From Verrucomicrobiaceae bacterium UBA1938 (GTDB lineage Bacteria; Verrucomicrobiota; Verrucomicrobiia; Verrucomicrobiales; Verrucomicrobiaceae), in assembly GCA_002336895.1 (NCBI GenBank), contig DDFC01000034.1, positions 1 through 64,000 of the forward strand: a stretch of 64,000 nucleotides of DNA. Reading direction: 5' to 3'. A model generated the notes under the pieces. It was not told the DNA's origin. It did no database searches and worked only from the letters and a program-made list of their open reading frames with translations. The translations under genes and the position numbers were made by a program. Of this stretch, positions 59,210 through 64,000 are shown in pieces (the first letter of the stretch is position 1; each line of letters begins with the position of its first letter).

Positions 59210-59599
59210 TCACGATTTTGTTCGAGATTTGCTGACTCGCCAAACCCTCAGTGAGAAGCCACGGCCATTCTCATACGGTTCCACGGTCGCTTCCACTTCG
59301 AGAACTGGATAGCGCACTGTGACTGCTCCGTAGCTCCTGTAGGTGTCAGCAAAGAGCTCGGTTTCGACAATCCCGGTTCGATCAGCAAGGCTTAGGAACT
59401 TCATCAGCGCTCCAGTGGTCTGATGATGAACGCGCTGCTCAATGACCAGACCGCAGCAAACCACACGTTGACCGATGCACGCATGAAGTCGTTCCACCGG
59501 GCAATATGTCTCCCAGGCCACCTCCGGATAAAGGTCCAAAGGATGCCCTGAAATGGTGAAGCCGAAAAGATCAGATTCCCATTCCAGCTTCTCCTTCAA
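59210..59599 (-). pseudogene. C-terminal remnant of a DNA polymerase III alpha (DnaE/DnaE2-like) gene
   Basis: The protein fragment of 129 residues has SDLFGFTISGHPLDLYPEVA, a signature of the region before the OB domain in DnaE-type polymerases. An OB-fold-like domain follows: CCGLVIEQRVHHQTTGALMK then FLSLADRTGIVETELFADTY. The polymerase, PHP and tau-binding parts are absent. The frame is closed by a stop a few codons upstream (59626-59628). The combination suggests a decayed DnaE2-like gene. Confidence 0.7.
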
Positions 59600-59662
59600 A
59601 TTCGGTTCCTGCAGTGGCTTATGACACTAATGCTCGACGACCGCACCAAGCCAATGAGTGCA

Positions 59663-60322
59663 CTATTTAGTCGTTGTAGGTGGTGGAGCTGGAACTGTAG
59701 GTGCAATAGCCGCTTCTGGTGGTGGCTGAGTGATTGGAGCCGAGTTTGCGGGCTTGGGAGACGCTATAGCTTTGGCTTGTGCAGTGGGTGGTGTCAGTGG
59801 GTTGGTATTTATAGTAGGAGGCTTTCCTGCCTGTCCCACCTTAATGGGGGCTCCTGATGAGGGTGTAGCACTTTGCGGTCCCGGTGCAGGGCGTGGAAAT
59901 TTGCTGCCGGGGAGGGTTTGCGAGCGTACAGCCTGTGGAGTCGAGATCGTTCTTGGAGTGGCTGATTGAAAAGGTAGACTTGCAGGTAGCGAACTTACCT
60001 GCGGAGAAGTAGAAACATTTACACGAGGTATAGGACGCTCTCCATGATTCATCAAACTTGGTCCAATGAATAAACTAAGTATCAATGCGGAATAATACGG
60101 CAACATCCCGGGGCCGATGAGGTTAGTGAGCCCTGCAGACCAGCGAGCCCATGTCGCAGGTCTTGCATCAAAACTATAAGCTTCAAGAAGCATAAGCAGC
60201 ATGAGTGCAAGCCAAGGGAGCCAACTTGCTCCTTGCATTTTTAGGGCAAAGTTAGACAGAAGTCCCCAAATGACGAGGAAAAGACTTGAAATCTTAAGAA
60301 TCATTGAAGTTGGTTGTGCCAT
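59663..60322 (-). CDS. membrane protein with Pro/Thr-rich tail
   Basis: The protein is 219 residues. Three hydrophobic segments lie in the first about 95 residues (MILKISSLFLVIWGLLSNFA, WLALMLLMLLEA, YYSALILSLFIG). The remaining 130 residues are Pro, Ala, Thr and Ser without structure and end IAPTVPAPPPTTTK. No family recognised. The second ATG was taken as start because the hydrophobic part follows it. Confidence 0.55.
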   Translation of the reverse strand: MAQPTSMILKISSLFLVIWGLLSNFALKMQGASWLPWLALMLLMLLEAYSFDARPATWARWSAGLTNLIGPGMLPYYSALILSLFIGPSLMNHGERPIPRVNVSTSPQVSSLPASLPFQSATPRTISTPQAVRSQTLPGSKFPRPAPGPQSATPSSGAPIKVGQAGKPPTINTNPLTPPTAQAKAIASPKPANSAPITQPPPEAAIAPTVPAPPPTTTK

Positions 60323-60818
60323 TTTATGTGATAATGATTGCAATATATTTCTTATCATAAAATATAATTAAAAATCAATCGGAATCTGATGGAACAAACG
60401 ATTGTCGTCTATACGTTAGATTTTCTGTCATTGATCCGGTACGCATGCAAGGGCTGTGGTCCTCTAAGGCAGGCATAGTGCGAGAGGGCTCGATTTAATC
60501 TTTGATGAAGAGGCTTTTGAAGCGGTAGCGGAAGCCGGCCACGCGGCATTCCGGGCACCAGGGCTAGCTCGACGCCTTGGATTGGGTTGCTCCGCACCGC
60601 GACTGTGCCCTCTTCGAATCCCCATCGGCAAGCCGTCATTATGGGGCTTCGAGGAGAGCACAGTCCTGCCCGGTTGATGCAGCCCTTTGACGATCAGTGT
60701 CTTGCCCAATAATGCCTTGCTCCGGCGGAGGCCATCCGACGTTACCCACTCAAAACAGCGAAGACCCTTTTTTGTTCGGTTGGCACTGGCATAGTGCCCG
60801 CTGTGGGTTGTCCTATGT
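60323..60818. other. intergenic stretch with no recognised gene
   Basis: The left part (60323-60410) is AT-rich and likely holds a promoter. The right part (60460-60800) is GC-richer and has overlapping open frames without family patterns. It could be a worn-out gene fragment; in one frame the minus strand reads a short cysteine-containing tail (RVAGFRYRFKSLFIKD). Confidence 0.3.
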
Positions 60819-61517
60819 TTACTCAAAGTAAATGCGCAAACCAGGATTGAGTCTGGAACCATGCTCCATCAAATGTTGCTGCTCGCTTTTAGCAATTTTG
60901 AGTCCCGAGATTGTTATTTGTTTTAGCGTCGGGTGCCTTAAAATACCAGAACCAAGCACACCAGCCGGGGTCACTTTGGTTTCATAAAGGCGCAGATTTT
61001 CGATCATCGGACATTTTGCGGCAACATTTTTGAGCCCCTTGTCAGTGATCGGAGTGCCGTTGAATTCAAGATATTGCAGATGTAAAGAAAGGGGGAATAT
61101 CTCCCCGCTGATTTGATTGTTATTGAAGACAATTCTCGTAAAATCAGATCCTGAAAGGACCGCCATGTGGCTGTCATTAAGATCGCTATACATGACAAAA
61201 AGAACATTCAGACTTTGATGATTTCGCCATTTTGAAAACAAAAGATCAAGCCATTTTTTGGTATTCCGGCGTAGTGTCACTTTCCTAGCGCTAGAATAAT
61301 AATTCAAAGCAGATCCGATCAATATAGGATCAAGGCTGTCTTCATTGAGGTCAACATCGGTTGGCCGCCTCCAAAACCAAGCGTCGCCTTCATTAGTCCA
61401 CTGAACAACTGAATCAGTGTTTTGAAGAACCATGAAGTGCATTCGGCGAATCGAGAACCACACCACAATCAGCGCCACAACCAACGACAGCAGAATTAAA
61501 CACTTTTTTTTCATCAA
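60819..61517 (-). CDS. membrane-anchored leucine-rich-repeat protein next to the RHS gene
   Basis: The protein is 232 residues. One N-terminal membrane helix (CLILLSLVVALIVVWFSIRR) is followed by LRR-type segments such as SLHLQYLEFNGTPITDKGLK and MIENLRLYETKVTPAGV. It starts 18 bp downstream of the RHS stop codon in the same direction. That position is where an immunity partner of an RHS toxin often lies. No direct evidence for such a role exists. Confidence 0.6.
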   Translation of the reverse strand: MMKKKCLILLSLVVALIVVWFSIRRMHFMVLQNTDSVVQWTNEGDAWFWRRPTDVDLNEDSLDPILIGSALNYYSSARKVTLRRNTKKWLDLLFSKWRNHQSLNVLFVMYSDLNDSHMAVLSGSDFTRIVFNNNQISGEIFPLSLHLQYLEFNGTPITDKGLKNVAAKCPMIENLRLYETKVTPAGVLGSGILRHPTLKQITISGLKIAKSEQQHLMEHGSRLNPGLRIYFE

Positions 61518-61535
61518 ATTTTAGTTTTTAACCGC

Positions 61536-64000
61536 TCACTTTTTGCGCAACGTCACTAATACCTTCAGAGTTGTTCCTGGGCCATGGTTCATATCATCTG
61601 TAACCCTTCCGCGTGGATTATTTTGTATGACCTGACGAAAGGCTGGAGGATTATTATCATAGTAACCGAACCCTTCATGAGTAACAACCCCGGCGTCGCT
61701 CCAACCACCTGAAGCCAGATATTGCATTCTGAGTTCGTTGTCGACCACTCTGTAACTAAATTGAGCAGCAAGCGCTGAACCATATCCGGTGTAAAAACCG
61801 GCCGTACTTAGATCACTGTTTACAGACCAAGTCTGATTGGATTTACCTTGCTTCACCACCCATTTACCACCTTCATTAGAAACCTTGATCCACTGAGCAA
61901 TGCTGTAAGCCCATTTGGGAGAAGGAGGATCATCCTCCGGCTTGCCATCGCCCTTAAAATAATCCTTATCCTCTGGAAAGATAATGCCACTACCTGGAGC
62001 GGCTGGCGTAGAGCCCGCGCCCGTCGTGGAATACCCATTGGGCATCCTTCGATTTGGGTCATTCCAAAAATGGTTTGTTGTTCCCCGAGTAGATTTAGCA
62101 GCCAATAACACCCAGACTGAACATCCTTTGCTCACGCCTTTTTTGTTTAATCCACCTGGAACAGTTGGATCAGGGATGGTGGAGTCTCCTGTCACTCCCG
62201 CGTTAAAAAATGGGTAGTATTCCGACACATTAACCATCGCAACGGTTTGTTGGCCGGTTACTGTGCTAGCAACAGTTCCACTGGACCGATCACGAGCTGG
62301 ATTGGGATTTGGATACTCAATCCCTTCAAGCCCAAGTATATCCACACGGTTCACCGGATCGTTTCCAACCATGCCGTACAGATTTACACCGCCACGTTCG
62401 CCGATGGGGTCTCTGCTTGGCCACCGCCCAATTTCCGGGTAATAATATCTGTACCCATAATAGCACCAACCAGTCTCCGCATCCGTGTACTTCGTGCTGA
62501 AACCAAACGGACTTGCTGCCAATTGTCTTCCCCCAGTGCCTTCGAGTTCATTCCAGATGGGGCGCCCAAAGGCGTCGTAGTCATGCCGAGAAGTCACCGC
62601 GCCTGAAGCCACACGCACATAGGCGCTGATATTGGCGTTCCCGTCATAGCAGGGGGCCTCCGCCACGTTCCCAGCACGTTGCACCAGCAGCAGACCACCC
62701 ACTCCGCCAGCTCCGTCCATACTTCCACTCACGTCCGTGCCCCAGGCATAGGCACGTACCAGTGAAGCCTTGGGCTGTGTCGAAAATCCCACGGGATTGA
62801 CCATCTCGATCTCCGCCAGCAGGTTCCAACCATCGTAGAGGAACCTGAGATCGCTCGTCAGTTTCCAGGTTGGAGCGCCGTTTCCGGTTCCTGGCTGAAG
62901 GTCGCTCACTGTCTTGCGAACGCGGCGGCTTTGGGCGTCGTAGGCAAAGTCAAGGCGCATCTGCGGCATGCCGGTGGCAGAGGCCACGTCCGTGCGTGTG
63001 GCAGCCGAGACCAGGCGATTTTCGGCATCCCAGGCGTAGGTCCAGCGACCGTCCTGAATGAGGTTGCCATCGTCATCGTAGGCCAAGCTTTCGGGACTGG
63101 CGGGGAACCACACTTTGCCGTGGTGCTGGGTGGTGACATCCTTTGCGGTGCCGTTCTCCATCCTGCCAGCGCCCGGAAGTGTGGCGCTGACCTCCAGGCT
63201 GTGCCAGTCGGCATGGGTGGCCGCACCGCTACGCGTGACCGGCACGGTGAACTCATCCCCCTCGCGGATGACGGTGCCACCACCGGTGACACTGAGCTGC
63301 GCCGGGGACTTGACATGACCAAACACCCAGCGGCTGGCGTGCTGCTCGCGCCCGGTGATCTGGTTCAGGCTGTTAGCCGTCCACGTCACCTGGTCCAGGC
63401 CGGTGCCGCTGTCAGGGGTGTGCTGGGCGTCCATGATGCGGTTGCCAATCAAATCGTACCCGTAGCCAAATTGCAAGCCGCGTTTGGCCGGGGCATCCTC
63501 AGCGGAGGTGAGGCGCTTGACCGCGCTGGTCACCTCCCCGCGCTGGTCGTAGTCGTAGCGCCAAGTCTCCCCGGTCTCCCGCTGGGCGGAGGTGCGCCGG
63601 TGCATGCCATTGTAGCCGTAGGTGTGTCTGCTCAGCTGGGTACTGCCCACCGTCCAGGTGGTGTATTCGAGCCTGCCCAAAGTGTCCATATGCCAGCCGC
63701 CGGTGAGTCCGGCGCCGCTATAGGTGAGGCTGGTCTTGCGGCCCGTGCTGGCCTCGTAACCGTAAGTGGCGCTGTAGCCGAAGGCCGACACCTTGCCCAG
63801 GCGGCCTGCGAGGTCGTAGTCATAGTCAATGCTGCGGCTGGCCATGCTGCCCCAGGCCCAGGTGTAAACATCCCGGCGGTTGGTATCCGTTTCAAAGGTG
63901 GTGCTCCAACTGCTGCCGTCCAGCAGACCACCTACAACACTTTCTCCGCTGAGCAGGCCATTGGGCCCGGCATAGGCGTAGGTGTGCAGGCCTGCGGCAT
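61536..64000 (-). CDS. RHS-repeat protein with unrecognised C-terminal domain (5' part outside window)
   Basis: The frame is open to the right edge of the window, so the protein is cut at its N-terminus; at least 821 residues are visible. RHS/YD repeats (YDYDLAGRLGKVSAFGYSAT, YDYDQRGEVTSAVKRL and others) lead to the core RHS-associated motif YGYRYYYPEIGRWPSRDPIG...NLYGMVGNDPVNRVDILG. The 264 residues after that (coded by 61536-62330) differ in composition and show no domain I recognise, with blocks such as WAYSIAQWIKVSNEGG. RHS proteins usually carry a toxin here. A small gene 18 bp further on may be its partner. Confidence 0.85.
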   Translation of the reverse strand, partial: AAGLHTYAYAGPNGLLSGESVVGGLLDGSSWSTTFETDTNRRDVYTWAWGSMASRSIDYDYDLAGRLGKVSAFGYSATYGYEASTGRKTSLTYSGAGLTGGWHMDTLGRLEYTTWTVGSTQLSRHTYGYNGMHRRTSAQRETGETWRYDYDQRGEVTSAVKRLTSAEDAPAKRGLQFGYGYDLIGNRIMDAQHTPDSGTGLDQVTWTANSLNQITGREQHASRWVFGHVKSPAQLSVTGGGTVIREGDEFTVPVTRSGAATHADWHSLEVSATLPGAGRMENGTAKDVTTQHHGKVWFPASPESLAYDDDGNLIQDGRWTYAWDAENRLVSAATRTDVASATGMPQMRLDFAYDAQSRRVRKTVSDLQPGTGNGAPTWKLTSDLRFLYDGWNLLAEIEMVNPVGFSTQPKASLVRAYAWGTDVSGSMDGAGGVGGLLLVQRAGNVAEAPCYDGNANISAYVRVASGAVTSRHDYDAFGRPIWNELEGTGGRQLAASPFGFSTKYTDAETGWCYYGYRYYYPEIGRWPSRDPIGERGGVNLYGMVGNDPVNRVDILGLEGIEYPNPNPARDRSSGTVASTVTGQQTVAMVNVSEYYPFFNAGVTGDSTIPDPTVPGGLNKKGVSKGCSVWVLLAAKSTRGTTNHFWNDPNRRMPNGYSTTGAGSTPAAPGSGIIFPEDKDYFKGDGKPEDDPPSPKWAYSIAQWIKVSNEGGKWVVKQGKSNQTWSVNSDLSTAGFYTGYGSALAAQFSYRVVDNELRMQYLASGGWSDAGVVTHEGFGYYDNNPPAFRQVIQNNPRGRVTDDMNHGPGTTLKVLVTLRKK

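Noticed and set aside
60596..60620. TTCGAATCCCC reminiscent of a tRNA T-loop
   Set aside because: No acceptor, D or anticodon stem could be formed around it.
60464..60862. 132-codon minus-strand frame
   Set aside because: It has no family pattern, overlaps the LRR gene's end and looks like a chance or decayed frame.

Overview
The window looks like a chromosome of a Verrucomicrobiota bacterium, probably close to Verrucomicrobiaceae/Prosthecobacter. This is inferred from gene content, not from a marker-gene search. The content includes autotransporter-type beta-strand repeat proteins with a DDDGDGLPNALEY tail, many secreted proteins starting MRL, a sulfatase, a ThuA protein, PQQ-propeller/LamG fusions, a PilT pair and a tmRNA with tag ANSNELALAA.

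Positions 1-41107 are GC-rich, ordinary chromosome. They hold large secreted proteins (439-10952), a small group of short genes including an antitoxin-like and an RraB-like one (11199-12638), an M50 protease and a toroid-fold protein (12797-14656), 166-bp tandem repeats (14738-15164), a surface-sugar pair (C-methyltransferase and GDP-fucose synthase, 16340-18634), a minus-strand block with two PilT-type ATPases and YqjD/YqjE-like envelope genes (20878-24329), a sulfatase and dehydrogenase (25934-28716), a TPR-redoxin fusion and a ThuA protein (29511-32685). Housekeeping genes follow: aroE, infC (apparently with an AUA start), rpe, tadA, cysS and ssrA.

Directly after ssrA (40759-41107) the composition turns AT-richer and the gene content becomes that of an integrated element. 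A decayed tyrosine-recombinase C-terminus (41221-41343) lies just behind the tmRNA, the classic insertion site. Then come a D5-like SF3 helicase, an excisionase-like HTH protein, two divergent paralogues of unknown function, a phage-type repressor with a consensus promoter, a CHC2/TOPRIM primase, a RepA-like helicase, an iteron-like repeat cluster and several small unknown genes (41496-51108). I could not find the second attachment site, so the right end of the element is not fixed.

Beyond it is an accessory zone rich in nuclease folds (51260-57559). It holds a GHKL ATPase fused to a Shedu-like PD-(D/E)xK nuclease, a GIY-YIG nuclease with an unknown beta-rich C-terminal domain, an AT-hook protein, a TPR protein, a SLOG-type (MoCo carrier) protein, a lone PD-(D/E)xK nuclease, a secreted EEP-family protein and a second GIY-YIG protein. 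The GHKL-nuclease gene, with its convergent GIY-YIG neighbour, is the best candidate for an undescribed defence system. The window ends with a Sel1-repeat protein, a DNA polymerase III alpha remnant, an LRR protein and a 5'-truncated RHS protein with an unrecognised C-terminal tip.
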